Origin: Linnemannia elongata
Taxonomy: Eukaryota; Mortierellomycota; Mortierellomycetes; Mortierellales; Mortierellaceae
Assembly: GCA_036320915.1 (NCBI GenBank)
Contig: JAXBDG010000015.1
Span: forward strand, 1,178,001-1,242,000
Reading direction: 5' to 3'
DNA: 64,000 nucleotides
The notes below the pieces were generated by a model. The model did no database searches. It worked only from the letters and a program-made list of their open reading frames with translations, and was not told the DNA's origin. Position 1 is the first letter of the stretch, and every line of letters starts with the position of its first letter. Below, one piece after another: positions 35,968 to 47,638 of this stretch. The position numbers and the translations under genes were made by a program.

Positions 35968-38270
35968 TTACTGCAATGATTCCAAGCTCGGGAAGGGATC
36001 CTTCTGACTGAGCACCAGGACCTTTTTCTCATGTGAAAGATATCCGCGAATGTATCCCTATTCGAATGAAATGGTTGCGTGTCAATACCACAAGACATGA
36101 GGACGTAGTGGTTATCTTTCATAGCCAATCGCGAAGAATATTGAATTTCAGTTAAAGTGTACCTTGTAGATCATGTTGGCAAGCATGCATTCGACTTCTT
36201 CATCATCCACATTGACCCCCACAAAGGCCAATGCCTTCTGGAACAGGTCAATGTTCAACTTGTTTGCCTTGTCCATTAACGTAAACCTATTATCAAAGAG
36301 GAGGAGGTTCAAGTCAGACACAGCATAGAATAAGCCCTTGTTCGTAAACAAATAAAAAAAAAAAACTCAAGGAAGACTTACACTTTCTTGAAGAGGACAC
36401 GGACAGCAACACCTCGAGACCGCTCGACAGTCAGATAGGTACCCAGTCCAATCAGCCGACTTCCGCCAATCGACAAGGCCTCATCAAACAACTGCACATT
36501 TCCACTCTTGATCGCCAAGGCCAGGGGTCGGTAAAGTGCCGAAAGTTCTGGAAACTCCTCGAGGAGACGGGGCGAAGGCAACGAACCATGCAACAGGCGA
36601 GTTGGGATCAAATAGTGGAGGACTAAGCGTCGGTTGTGGTGAAATTTGGGTGGGATGTGATCAAACGCAAACTGCAGATCTGCTTCCGCCTTAATGTTTG
36701 TTTTGCATAAAAACCCAAAATTCGAGTGGAGATGGAAGTGGAAAATAAAGAATCGTCAGCAAACATCTGGTGACTAGAAAAATGCATAATCCTCGTTCTC
36801 TCCCATTTCATCTTCGCCTTCCCCCACCTTCCCCCTTCCCGTCTCTCTTTACTTTCCCACATTATCGGTGTCTCTTGGGCGAGTACATTCCATTCGAAGT
36901 CACCTTGTATTCAAAAGGCTTACCTTTTTAAAGTCATCGTTGAAGAACGAAAGGACTCCTGTATAGTAGCGGATCGTGACCTGATGCGCCATCGGGAATT
37001 GCTCCAGCTCTGGCAAATCGGCGGCTTTCACGGCACGCAGAATATTCTTGCACAAGTTATGCGACTTCAACTATCATTTGGCATAAGCAACATATGTTCC
37101 TTGTTAGCGAACATAGCATAATGTATCTTTTCTCGTTAAGGATCAAATTCATAAGTGACCTTGGTGATTCAAAGTATACCGTACCTTGAAGTAGGTCCTG
37201 AACAAGATTCCGATGACGTTGTATGTTCCCCACTTGCGCGAGATATGCAGTGGCGCTCTAATACACGTTGATATTGAGAAGAAGGAAGGGAAATGAGTTG
37301 CCCAGATCGTGTCGTTTGAACGTGTAAGATGATTTTGGTGTGATTTTCTCCATCTTCTGACCCGCTATTACAATGCCTCTGTACCTGTCTGTGATGCAAA
37401 TACTGAATGCCTTGTTGATCACTCTCGCACAGTCCTCCAGCTTTGATGGCTTCTCGCCTCTCCGCTCCAATTGCTTGTCAGCCTAAACAAAGCATTGACA
37501 ATGCAACAAAGTCGCGTTCACTTGTCAGCCACTTGGTAGTTTTGGTTCAGGTATATATATGTCTCTACAGTCCATAGTCCATGACGAGTCGCGTCCAATT
37601 CCTAATCAATTTACTTGGACAGCCAGACGTCCAAGATCGGCATTAAGGATGTACAAGATCTCTAAAGGCCAGTTGGTCATATTAGGGAATTCTCGCAAGA
37701 AGATTCTAATAGTAAAAAGGAGACGCGAAAAAAGGTAAGCACACATGCTGTAAAGCTAGCTTTGAATATCCGCGTTGCCTTTTCTTCCATTCCTCACTCC
37801 TGCTTGCTCGCGAGTCCCGTGAAGAAATCCTAGGGGTAAATAAATCGAGACGGAAAAAAAATGATGCACATACGTAACAGCCATGTTTTGGTCTCCATAG
37901 GCGGACACAAAGTCGACAGCCTCGACACCCTTGCAAGCCATGATGTGGTGGAACACAATCTCATTCCATGGCGACTGAAGTCTGGCGCGGCACGTGTCCT
38001 CGATCTCCCTGACCTATATGTGAGATCCAAGTAACCACTCCACGTTAATACCTCCGATGTCAAGGTTCTTACTGAACAATTCAAAAATCAACAATTTATG
38101 TTCTCTTCGATTCCTTGATTTCATCTTGACAAAGCCCTTACGTTTTCCTTGGTCTCCATAAGGAGCTTTTCGGAGTGTTTTGAAAAGACCTGGAGGAAAG
38201 CGGCGACTTTTTGGGCGTGCTCGTGGTTGATGCCCTGATTCACCTGACCGAGGTACATGGGAAGAATCAT
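35968..38270 (-). CDS. PCID2: PCI-domain protein of the PCID2/Thp1/CSN12 family, nine exons
   Basis: Member of the TREX-2 (mRNA export) / CSN12-like PCI family. Nine exons: 38270–38142, 38013–37874, 37705–37615, 37482–37385, 37257–37185, 37070–36924, 36689–36382, 36286–36163 and 36057–35968. Every phase matches and the product is 399 aa, a typical PCID2 length. Visible landmarks are helical repeats in the first half, then the PCI core with YLIPTRLLHG, LALAIKSGNVQLFDEAL, VRVLFKKVFTLMDK and CMLANMIYKGYIRGYLSHEKK, and the C-terminal DPFPSL shared with animal PCID2. This is the most intron-dense gene here; exons are 73–308 bases. Its role is taken from the family; the sequence fits PCID2/Thp1 better than CSN12. 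Confidence 0.92.
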
Positions 38271-39056
38271 CGTGCAGGAAGTGGAATGACTCGAAGTCGG
38301 TTTTTGAAATTGTTTTAGTGGTGTTCCTGTCCGTGGGTCAGTTGAGGTTGAGTCCTTAGCTGATCCTGATGCGACAGTTCTTGTGAGGTGACAGACGTGG
38401 AGAGAAAGAAGACAAAAGGCAAAAAGAAAAAGGACGATCGCGAATCGCCTTCAAAGAAAATGTAAGTCACGTGCAGGGTTAGCCTTGGAGCCCCTTTGAT
38501 TTTCGGAGTCGCGTGTAACTCCCGCATAGACCAGGTATCGTCTCTTGTCGGTCCCCGATTCACCATAGAAACACACCGTTTGTTCAATGGTGCCTGTGTT
38601 GTATCCAGACAGAGACGAACAGTGGATATAGATTCACAGTGCACCTCCCTTGCTCGCCTCACTTTACCTTCACCATTGTGCTTAGCAAGAGCTGAAGGCT
38701 ATCGATTGACAGTCACTCCAATGCGACTTTGCCAAGCCCGCCTTCCAGTCCTTCGCTTCTTTCCTTTTCCTTACACAATCGCTCTCCCCCTCACACACAG
38801 ACACCCTTGCGAAGCTGACTCCACCCACCCTTTGGTTCTGTCCTTGCTTCCACTCCACACACTTAGTAAAACCCAACGCACCCCCCTCTCCCTCCCTCCC
38901 TTCACTCCTTCACTCCTACTCTCTCCTCCTCTTTTTTTCTCACTTTTCCTCCTATTTTAGTCTCACCCACTTTTCAACGACTTTTTTTTCTCTTCCTTTC
39001 CTTACAACACTCACACACCTCCCAGTTCTTCCTTCCCAAAAAAAAAAAAAAAAACC
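38271..39056. other. Divergent promoter PCID2 / anchored coiled-coil gene
   Basis: 786 bases. 38750–39050 is a CT-rich leader ending in an A17 run just before the ATG at 39057. No gene was recognised. Confidence 0.5.
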
Positions 39057-41239
39057 ATGGTGCACCCAGGAATCATAGCAGCCAGCGTCCTTGGCGTCGT
39101 GGTCACTGGCGTAGTTATCTATACCATCCTCAAGGACGAGATCAGCGATATGTTCACCTCCTTTGAGAAACAAAGTCCCGTCGGCGCCGGAGGTGGCAGT
39201 AGTCAGCGGGAGCGAAGAGGCAGTGGGAGCAAACAAGAAAACAACGACGACGACTACTACCGCGGCCAGTCGTCGTCTTCGTCTTCCATGTATGACCACC
39301 ATTTCACTGATTACGAATTGCGACAACGTCGAACGAGGTCTGATGGCAACAACCATGACGAGGACGAGGACGAGAAGGACTTTGACGTAAGTGTTCATTG
39401 TTGTTTTCCTTTTTTTTTTCTTTTTCCTTTGACCCTTTTTTCCCCTTCGGTTTGCTTTCCCTTTTCTGTTATGCACTCGGGAGGCAAGGAAGGAAGGAAG
39501 GGGGTAGAGTAAGGGTAGACATCCACCGAGTTTTCTATTTTGGCTATGCACACACACACATGCATTTGATATAAGAGAGAGAGGTGTGTCGACATTGCAG
39601 GCTGCTGCATAATATTCAGAGTGACTAGTGCGACCGGGCCTTGTGACAGATTTTGGGAACGCCAAGGCAAGGATTGTGAACGAAAGAAGGAAAGCTGTAC
39701 GCAACATCCTGGAAAACTAGCACCACCATCACAATCAGCAGCAACAACATGAATAACAGCAGCGACACCAGGAGGTTGACTTACTATTTTCTACTACTTG
39801 GTTTGCTACTATCCCAACCCTTTATTCCGATTGTTTTGTTTCCGTACTTTCTTGTTCCTTCAGTACTGCTGTGTTTTTTTTTGGCTTTGTCATGTCTAAG
39901 TCAGAGAGAGAGAGTTTCAGTACTTCTGCGCACTGAAATTTCTCACCGTGTCTTCTTTTTTTGGGGCGCTTGAGAGCATACTCAGAGCGAGAGAGAGAGA
40001 GAGAGAGCATGCGACAGCAACGAAGGGAGCAACAAGGGAGTAAATAGGCGAAGCTTCGACTTGACTGTCTGAATGCCACATTGAGTCTCGATTGGGCTTG
40101 GCCTCATCCTTACAATTTATTGTCCCGATTGGTGGGTGTGTCAACTGAGGAAGTGAGTGGGTGTATGTGCGACTTGGCTTGGGCGCTAGAAATTTGTGCG
40201 ACCCTTTTTCAGACCCTTTTTGAAAGACAAACAAAAGCACACACGGGAAAACTTTTTTTCTATGTCTGGCATGAGTGGAGATGAAAAAAGGGGTGTTGAA
40301 GTTGGAAACGAAGTACAGCGAGAGGGCAAAAAAAAGAAAAAATAGGGGAGAGATTTTTTTCTGCTATTGTTCTTCTGACCAATGTCCATGCAAATTAGCA
40401 GACGACTTTACCCAGAAGCATCCAACCAAGCCTATGGGTGCAGCTGAACAGCTCAATTCAAAACACACGCACAAACCCTTACTAACATGCGGTATGATCC
40501 CCCATCCATCCATCTCGAATAGCATGACATGATGACAGAACGTTTCCGACGGATCAACGAGACCGAGCGCGAGATTGCAGCCAATGAAGCCCGACTTGCA
40601 GATATGGAACGGTCAATGAAGGAACGCGAAGAGGCCCTGCAAGAGTCGATTCGTCAACGGGAGGCTCGTATGGAACAGGCGATGCGTGAGGCTGAGGAGC
40701 AGTTTGCGAGACAGGACCAGGAACGTGCCGCACTCTTGAACCATCATCACCTTCAGCAACAGCAACAAGTTCTATCTGCAGAGTTGTACCAGAACCCCTT
40801 TGCCTCCAGCCATGACCTCCATCAACAGCCTACCACACCACCACCTGCCAACAACAACACTGCTGCTACCGTCGCCTCTGCCGCTGCTTCGCCTGTTGTC
40901 GCCACCGCTGCTCTGGCTGCTGCTGCTTCTTTGTCCGAGGTTGATCCCCGCCCCGCCAACGCGATCCTTCGTCACGATCTGAGCAACAACCACCAAGTGA
41001 ACGTTAACCCTTTCGAGGACCCCTCTAGTCTTCTTGAGAACGCCTCCTCATCATCTCCATCCTCATCTCGCCGATCATCCATCCACGGCGCAGACGAAGA
41101 CGACCACATTTTCGCAGATGCCGACGACCGTTCTGTCACCATTGGCCGTGATAGTGATGACGAGGAGTTGGATTGGACCGAGGCTGAGATTGGAAGCATT
41201 GGATCCCATGATTCTGAAGACTCTTGGAGCTCTTCTTAG
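39057..41239 (+). CDS. N-terminally anchored coiled-coil protein with NPF motifs, two exons
   Basis: Not assigned to a named family. Exon 1 (39057–39386) begins with one hydrophobic segment (about residues 5–25, IIAASVLGVVVTGVVIYTIL), then a low-complexity acidic/Ser region. Exon 2 is taken from the in-phase TAG acceptor at 40520–40522 to the stop (40523–41239). Its first part is a strongly charged heptad-like stretch (about 114–170: many E, R, M and A) predicted as coiled coil. After it come a Q-rich patch, Ala-rich runs, two NPF tripeptides (201–203 and N272-P-F-E-D276) and an acidic Ser-rich tail. Total 348 aa; the C-terminal part is probably cytosolic. The intron of 1136 nt is long, and a small extra exon inside it cannot be excluded. 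An ATG at 40529 would allow a shorter form without the anchor. Confidence 0.65.
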
Positions 41240-41833
41240 AAGCTTAGCAAGTTGTTACGCCGGCCTGACGTACAGTACAGTTGATGAACCCTTTTTTTTT
41301 ATGACTAGCCCCTTGCTACTGTGATGTGCGTTTCTTTTTTTTCTTTTTTTCGACAAATAAAGATGCAGAATCTTGCACAAAGAAGGCCTGCTGTGTGTGC
41401 TTTTTAAGGAGAATCTTTCCCAGGACAAGTTTATGTGCATGTGGACAAAAAAAATAAAATAAAATAAGAGTAGATCGTCTTTTTGGATACTTGAACAAGA
41501 ATACCATGCCTTGCAGTTTATGTCTGTTTCTGTTTCTCACACGTCCATCCACCCCATGACCATAGCCGAATCGAGTTCAGGAACAGGAACAAAAGACATT
41601 ATTTGACTCAATGGATTGCGGTTGCTTTAATGAGGTCATGCTGCCAAATTGAAAAAGAAAAAAGGTAATGATACAAAAGTAGAAGAAAGCGAAAAGATAA
41701 AGAGCGTCGGCCTGTGTTGGGCTACCTCATCAAAATTCGAGCAGAAAATAAAAAAGAAGGGGGTCAAAGAGGATAAGAAAAGAAAAGGGAAAAAGAACGG
41801 AGCAAAAAAGAGGCCGTCCCCTTGAGTGTTGAT
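41240..41833. other. Convergent 3' region coiled-coil gene / eIF1
   Basis: About 590 bases of AT-rich sequence with several AATAAA-like elements on both strands. No gene seen. Confidence 0.5.
41356..41361 (+). terminator. Polyadenylation signal of the anchored coiled-coil gene
   Basis: AATAAA about 115 bases after the stop codon at 41239. Confidence 0.4.
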
Positions 41834-43012
41834 TTAGAAACCGTGGATCTTGATCTGCTTCTTGTCGATGCCACCCTCGGTGGTCAAGAGAGTCGAGACT
41901 TTGGTACGCTGATCACCTTGGAGCTGAATGACAGATCCCAACTCCTCATCCTCCACAAGAGTTCCGTTGCAAGCGAAATCCTTCTTGAAGATCTTGAGCA
42001 TGCGCTTCTGGTCAAAGTTCTTGGGCAATCCCTGGATGGTGGTCAAGGTCTTGCGTCCGTTACGCTGCTGGATACGAATATCTGTTTTTCATTAGATTTG
42101 TTGGGGAGACATGGGACGGCAGGGAGGGCAAGTATGCAAAGGGGTGAAAAAGAGAATAGCACAAAAAGAGAGAACAAAAAAGAACAATTTGTTAGTCAGC
42201 CTGTTCCTTCGCCAAGATTGAGAGAGATAAAATGTAGCTCGGTGTCTCGAGTCCTGCTGATATTTTGTTCCATGGTTTTCCGTCAACAGCTGTGTCTCCT
42301 CGGTATTGCCAGGGACAAAGTAAGCCCGGTGTGTCGAACAAGAAAAACCATAAGAAAGAGAAGGAAAACATCAGTGTAACTATGACAAAAGGCGCATACC
42401 GAAGTATACTACCGACAGAGCAGGAAACAGAGCCAAAACGGCCTGTCAAGGCCCTGCTACGGGCATAAAGAGTTAACATCACTTGTTTTCCTTCTCTTTT
42501 TTGTTCTTCTGATTGTCACTTGTCGCAAGTTTTGCTGATGGTGTCGTTGTTTCGTTGTTGTTATTGGCCGAGCTGAGTTTTCCAGATGACTCCCTCCTGG
42601 AGCAGACTGTCATTTGTTTGTTTGTTGTTGCTGAGGAGGAAAAGAGATGATGACGAAGCAAAAGTGGAAAAGGGGTGTGCAAAAAGCAACAAAAGACAGA
42701 GAAGAGATGATCATCAGAGAGAAAGAAAATAAGGACGTACGGATATAACCCTGCTGCTCTCCGACAGTGTCGCCTGAGTCGCCAAGATCGGCAAAAGGAT
42801 CTATTTATCACAATACCAATCGAGTGAGTAGGATTGTCAGTAAACCTTTTTTTTCAAGTGCCAATCGAGTCCATCCCACAGCACAAAGACCGACTGATGT
42901 GTGCTTCGTTCTAGAATCTGTTGCGGCTGCTCTGGTGTGCGCTGCTGTTTGGTAGATTGTTTAGGATGAGTTATTATTTACCGTAAGATTGAAGGTTTTG
43001 GATATCGGACAT
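41834..43012 (-). CDS. SUI1: Translation initiation factor eIF1, three exons
   Basis: Binds near the P site of the 40S subunit and enforces AUG selection. Exons 43012–42982 (31 bases), 42800–42741 (60 bases) and 42081–41834 give 112 aa, the normal eIF1 length. The order MSDIQNLQSYDPFADLGD…GYIHIRIQQRNGRKTLTTIQG is the eIF1 signature, and the C-terminus ends KIHGF as in other eukaryotes. The second intron is 659 nt, unusually long for this window. In many eukaryotes eIF1 start-codon context is deliberately poor for autoregulation; here the bases before ATG are GCGCCGC. Confidence 0.97.
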
Positions 43013-43296
43013 GCGGCGCGGTTGTATGGGTAGGGTGTTGATCCCGATGTAAAAAAGAGTGGAAAAAAGAGTGTGAGTTGAAGAGAAACAGAACACTGAA
43101 AACCAACAAATACTTAAATAGAGGAAGTTAAAGGACGCAGCCCTTAACTAATTCAGGCACGTGCCACCTCATTCCTTCAGTCCATCACAAACCACCCCTC
43201 TGGAAATCAACCAGGGCACCAACCACCAACCAGGGTTGCAAAGACTCTCCTTGTTATTTTGTTATTTGATACATCAACCACGATTGGTCCTTTACA

Positions 43297-43467
43297 ATGA
43301 GCTATTTTCGAAAAGGATCAAACGCGGTAAGGACTGAAAGATATCCCTTTCTCACTGCCTTCAACCCCAGGCCGCAGCACTCACCCTTTTTTATTACCTC
43401 GCCGCAGTTTAGAGAACGATTACTCATCCCTTCAGCCTCCAATGCCTTACGTTATTCCTTTTTGTGA
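43297..43467 (+). CDS. Possible tiny two-exon gene divergent from eIF1
   Basis: ATG at 43297 opens MSYFRKGSNA (43297–43326), followed directly by a good GTAAGG donor. A CAG acceptor at 43405–43407 restores phase and gives FRERLLIPSASNALRYSFL before a stop (43408–43467), 29 residues in all. Its position, 284 bases from the divergent eIF1 start, would suit a real gene. No homologue is recognised and further exons may exist. Confidence 0.22.
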   Translation: MSYFRKGSNAVRTERYPFLTAFNPRPQHSPFFITSPQFRERLLIPSASNALRYSFL

Positions 43468-43963
43468 AACGAGGGTAGCAAAATACCGCATCAAAAAAAA
43501 GAGGACGTGCAGCCATTCGTTTCTTTTTTGTTAGCATAGTAAAGAGAGACAACGCGAAGAATCTACTAAAGACGCTCCTTCACCGCTCCCGCCACCATTA
43601 CCACGTCCTTTTTCTTTTTTTTTTTTTCATCGCCGAAGCCACAACCAGGGCACTAGTAATAGAATTCACCTATCATTTCAAGTTTTTGTATTTTATTTTA
43701 TTTTTTCCCCATTTTATTACTGTGCAGCATATAGATGGGATGATTGAGAACAGGTCGGATTTAAATGTCTGCTCATTCATGCTCTTTCGAATACTTCATT
43801 GCCGAGTGCTATTTAGCAAAGTTCAAAAAGTAATAACCGAGCGAACGGTACAAGGTACCCCCATTCCTATACACATACACAACTAAATGATCAATAGCAA
43901 GAAGCAATACAGGAGAGAAAAAAAGTACACCAAAATGTTTATTTTCGCCATGTTCGTGCCTTC
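43468..43963. other. Intergenic, no gene recognised
   Basis: About 500 bases with T runs (43618–43627 and 43684–43708). The frame at 43686–43886 shows no support. Confidence 0.5.
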
Positions 43964-44305
43964 TCAGCATCCACGCAAGCAAGCATCGCGTTGTTCTGAA
44001 CATTTCTCAGGTGAATTGATGCATTTGTAGTAGTCACTGTTGCATGCTGATTGACAGGGGGGCGAAGCAGGAGACGGGAACCTTGGCGGTCTTGCTTCTA
44101 TTGAAAACGATGCAAAGAGTATAAAAGGACGTAGAATGAAGATTGTCAACGTTGTGAGCGCCATGTTCATGAGCACTGTAGTGCATTGGTCACCATGTAA
44201 AAGACGTTAGTCCAGTATTTTACCGCAGGTACTAGAAGCAAAGGCAAGAAAGAGGACAGCGGTAAAGAAAAAGGCGACCGGCCATGACCCATTGTTGCTC
44301 TTCAT
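43964..44305 (-). CDS. Small secreted cysteine-rich protein, two exons
   Basis: Exon 44305–44224 encodes MKSNNGSWPVAFFFTAVLFLA and onward to a Cys, a textbook signal peptide of about 27 residues. A GTAAAA donor and the acceptor TTTTCAATAG (exon 2 from 44097) restore phase and lead to a Pro-rich spacer and then PCQSACNSDYYKC, SPEKCSEQRDACLRGC and stop. The total is 71 aa with six cysteines in the last 32 residues (C-x3-C-x6-C-x6-C-x6-C-x3-C). An earlier acceptor after CACTACAG also keeps phase but inserts a second hydrophobic stretch, so the shorter form is preferred. A CTAAC branch-point-like element lies in the intron. Such proteins in fungi may be effectors, antimicrobial or structural; the function is unknown. 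Confidence 0.58.
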
Positions 44306-45306
44306 TTTCTTTCGATCCTATTTTTTTTTTGCGAGGGTAAGGTAGATATGAAGAGGTATTTGATGGTATCGGTGTTTTAACGGGCGTAGAGGGCGTTGGT
44401 ATTTGTGAGGGTCGTGAAATGAGAGAGAGTATGGATATTCAATAAGAGGAAGCCACAGCAGAAATGGCAGACGTGAGGGTGGAAGATGAGGATGAGGAGA
44501 GGATAGAAGATAAATGAGATAAAGAAGAATAGATTCACGAAAGGAAAATTAGTGAAAGAGAGAGAAAGTGAGCCCTTGGAACATTTTTAAAGGAAGAATA
44601 GAAGGTGAAGGGATGCACTATCAATGAGTTGGCATGATGGTTGCAAATGAGGTGGTTTTTTTCTTCTTGTTCGGTCTCGGACGAGTAGCATCAGGGGACA
44701 AAGTAGAAGGACGGGAGGGCTAGTCAGTGAAGAGCGATGGCGATAGAAAGAAGGAAGAAGAGAAACAGAACGCCGTCATCGGCCTTTGCTTCCACCCTCG
44801 ATGTCATGCAAATGACAATCAGGCCCCACAAATGTCAATATCGCCCAGAAAAGATCTACCAAAAAAGATAAAGTAAAAGTAGAGGACAGTAAACATATGA
44901 ACATTGGCTGCACGTCCAATATTTCGGAAACGACTTCCCTCACTTGGCTTCTTACTCTCTTCTTTGCTTATATCATTCAAATGAAACGTACAGGCGATGC
45001 TTCGTTTGCAGTTAACATTCCCTGGGTTTGCGAAGTCGCGACAAGTGTTCAAATGAGACGAAGATTCGAAATACTGCTGAGCATGGGTCGTTTCGGGATA
45101 AGATTTTTTTATTCTCGTTTTTTCCAGGTTCTCGTCTTGTCTGGCGGGCTGAGTTCAGCTTGTTGGTCATGATGAGGGAAAAGAAGATGGAAAGCTCGTG
45201 ATAGTGGCCGCGGTAGTGATAGTGGTAGTGGTTGTAGAGAGAACTTATTCCAGAAATCCGGGGTGGTGGATCCGCCAACGAGTACCGAGCAAAGGGTCCT
45301 CTTGGT
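44306..45306. other. Intergenic between secreted protein and DCTN5
   Basis: About 1 kb, GA-rich near 44400–44580 (promoter side of the secreted protein). Open frames such as 44819–45052 (-) show no recognisable domain or splice support. Confidence 0.5.
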
Positions 45307-46303
45307 TCACGCGCTAGGCACAAACTTGGCATATCGGTCCTTTGTCCGTGCCTCAATGATATCCTGAATACTCTCTGGTAGCTCATCAACCAACTTTCCT
45401 GGCGATCCCTTGTAGACCGAAAATGAGGGAACTACTGAGTTGGGCGGAATTACCGTATTGTCCTCTATCCTGCAGCAATCCTTGATGATCGCAAATCGGC
45501 CCTATTCACAAAGCGAGGAGAAAACACAAGCAATGTCAAATGATGTTCTTCGTGGTGAGAAGCACCTATAACACGAGATAAATAAAGCTTACAATGACAC
45601 AGTTCTTGCCAATGCTCACAAAAGATCCAATGGTGGCTGCTTGCACAATCGTTCCCTCTCCAATCGTCACATGGTCGCCAATCTTCATGGGGTAGTAACT
45701 GAACACCCTGTTATTATTTTTGACACGAGAACAACAAGTAATAAGAAAATGCGCTCTCAATAGATCAAGTCGACCATCCATGCATATGCAATACTAGAGT
45801 TCAGTTTTTTGACTTGCCCTTTGTAGGTTTTGCTAGGTGGACGGATAACGCATCCTTGTGAGAGGAAGCAGTATCGACCAACGGAAACAACAACAGCGTG
45901 CCCTACTCCTGTCCTCCTCAGATCACCGCGGATGACGCTTCCCGTCTGTAATATCGTCTATTGAATATCAATTGCTCAAAGGTGTAAGTGACTGTCTTGT
46001 GAACCCTTCTGGTCGGTCCGTCTGTCGACGATGATGATGGTAACAAATTCCTCGTTCCATGTCCTCACCTTACCACCAAGGATAATATTCTGACTGCCGC
46101 AGATAACGGACTTGCGCGACACTTTGTTACCCGTGTCCTAAATGCATCAGAGGGAAATTGGAACTCGTCGTCAGTCGTTTACCTTCGGTCATCACATTTC
46201 ACGAATGTAAAACTACGCGAGAGGTTTCCTTGTTCCTGGAGGTGTAAACAAGTACCGTTTCAATGTATTCTGACTTGCTATAGTTGACGATGGGCAGGTC
46301 CAT
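45307..46303 (-). CDS. DCTN5: Dynactin subunit 5 (p25), five exons
   Basis: Pointed-end subunit of dynactin, which links cytoplasmic dynein to cargo; in filamentous fungi p25 is needed for early-endosome transport. Exons 46303–46256, 46137–46069, 45945–45818, 45707–45593 and 45501–45307 give 184 aa, matching animal p25. The N-terminus MDLPIVNYSKSEYIET, the left-handed beta-helix hexapeptides (IGDHVTIGEG, IGSFVSIGKNCVIG) and the C-terminal block DCCRIEDNTVIPPNSVV are family features. The intron 45708–45817 must start with GC (GG|GCAAGT) to keep the frame, so it is a GC–AG intron. Confidence 0.94.
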
Positions 46304-46587
46304 GGTGTGGAAAATGGTCGCTGTTGTTGTTTATGGTTGGTTTGAGTTGGAGAGTCGAGTGAAGTGAAGGAAGAAAGTTAAAAGAGAAGCATGGCGTGCC
46401 ACGCCCAGCACGAGAACAGTTTCTCGGTCACGCTCAGGAACAGGCTTGATAAAAGCCACCGGCCTTCCTCGTGTCGGACACTCAAGTGTTATGCGTGCTC
46501 GTTCTACTTTGCCCACTTTCTTCTTTCGTTTCATTCATTCGCCTTGCCCTCCTTTCTTTCATTCGCATTCGACGAACAACTACTACA

Positions 46588-47638
46588 ATGTCAGGACGAT
46601 TGAGCAAAGCACAAGCAATAGTCCAGCACATCTTGCAACTGATGCCTTTGCCGAGACGCTGTCCTCCCGGAACGACGCGTACTTCAGGAGGACCATTATT
46701 CATCGGTATCTCTGGACCTCAAGGCATTGGTAAGAACGGCAACCTCGTGTTGGGTTCTGTTGTATACACGACATCAATCAACTATACTGTCAGCTGACTC
46801 TTTTAGCTTTCATTCTTTCTCTGGAACTGTAGGCAAGACGACTATCACACGGGAGCTGGTGTCAACTCTGACTGAAGCGCCACACAACTTACGCGTCTTC
46901 AGCTTCTCAATGGACGACCTCTACCTCCCCTTCAAGCAGCAGGAGGCGCTCAGCCAACGATACCCCGACAACAAATTGATCGAGTTCAGAGGACTTCCAG
47001 GAACGCATGACATCGCACTGGGCACCAGGACCTTCCAAGCTCTTTACGAATCAAGCCAACCTCAATCAACAGGGTCAGTGGTCCCAGTGCCCGTTTACGA
47101 CAAGGCTCTCTATGCAGGTCGAGGTGACCAACTCCCTCAGGATCAGTGGCCTCGCGCTCAAGGACCATTTGACGTGATCCTCTTCGAGGGCTGGTCTCTC
47201 GGGTTCAAGTCTGTACGGGATCCAAAGCGACTGGCAGAGATCTATGCCTCGGCACCAAAATATCTCTCCCAGCACCCATTCTCTTCAATTGAGATGGTGA
47301 ACCATGCATTGGAGGAGTACGAGCGTGAGTGGTACACTTATCTGGATGCGTTTGTTCACCTGTCGGCGCCCAACATATCGACTGTTTTCAAATGGAGACA
47401 AGAACAGGAGGAAGGATTATGGGCGACAAGGGGAGCTGGGATGACCAAGGACCAGGTCCAGGACTTTGTTGCCCGATTCATGCCCGCCTATGAGGTCTAT
47501 CTGGAGCGGCTAAAACAGGAGAACTTTTTTAAGAATCTGCAAGGAAGCGATGAACCAGCATCATACCAAGGCCGTCATCTGAGAATAGATCTGGATGAAG
47601 ACCGGGAGATGATCTCGACGTCGCTTGTTGAATCATAA
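46588..47638 (+). CDS. TDA10: P-loop kinase of the Tda10 / glycerate-kinase-like family, two exons
   Basis: ATP-dependent kinase related to yeast Tda10 and plant D-glycerate 3-kinase; the physiological substrate in fungi is not settled. Exons 46588–46729 and 46833–47638 give 315 aa. The intron splits the Walker A codon for Gly48. The joined motif is GPQGIGKT (43–50), followed by FSMDDLYLP (catalytic Asp region), PVYDKA and the FDVILFEGWSLGF strand (Walker B-like). The C-terminal helices include WRQEQEEGLW and FVARFMPAYEVYL, shared with Tda10. It is divergent from DCTN5 with 284 bases between start codons. Confidence 0.88.

Noticed and set aside
38952..39707. 251-aa minus-strand frame
   Set aside because: Antisense of exon 1 and intron of the anchored coiled-coil gene, with low-complexity composition and no domain.
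39600..39715. Short coding-like frames (for example ARIVNERRKAVRNILEN) in the large intron of the anchored coiled-coil gene
   Set aside because: None can be joined in phase to exon 1 and exon 2 with GT–AG sites; direct splicing 39386/40523 keeps phase.
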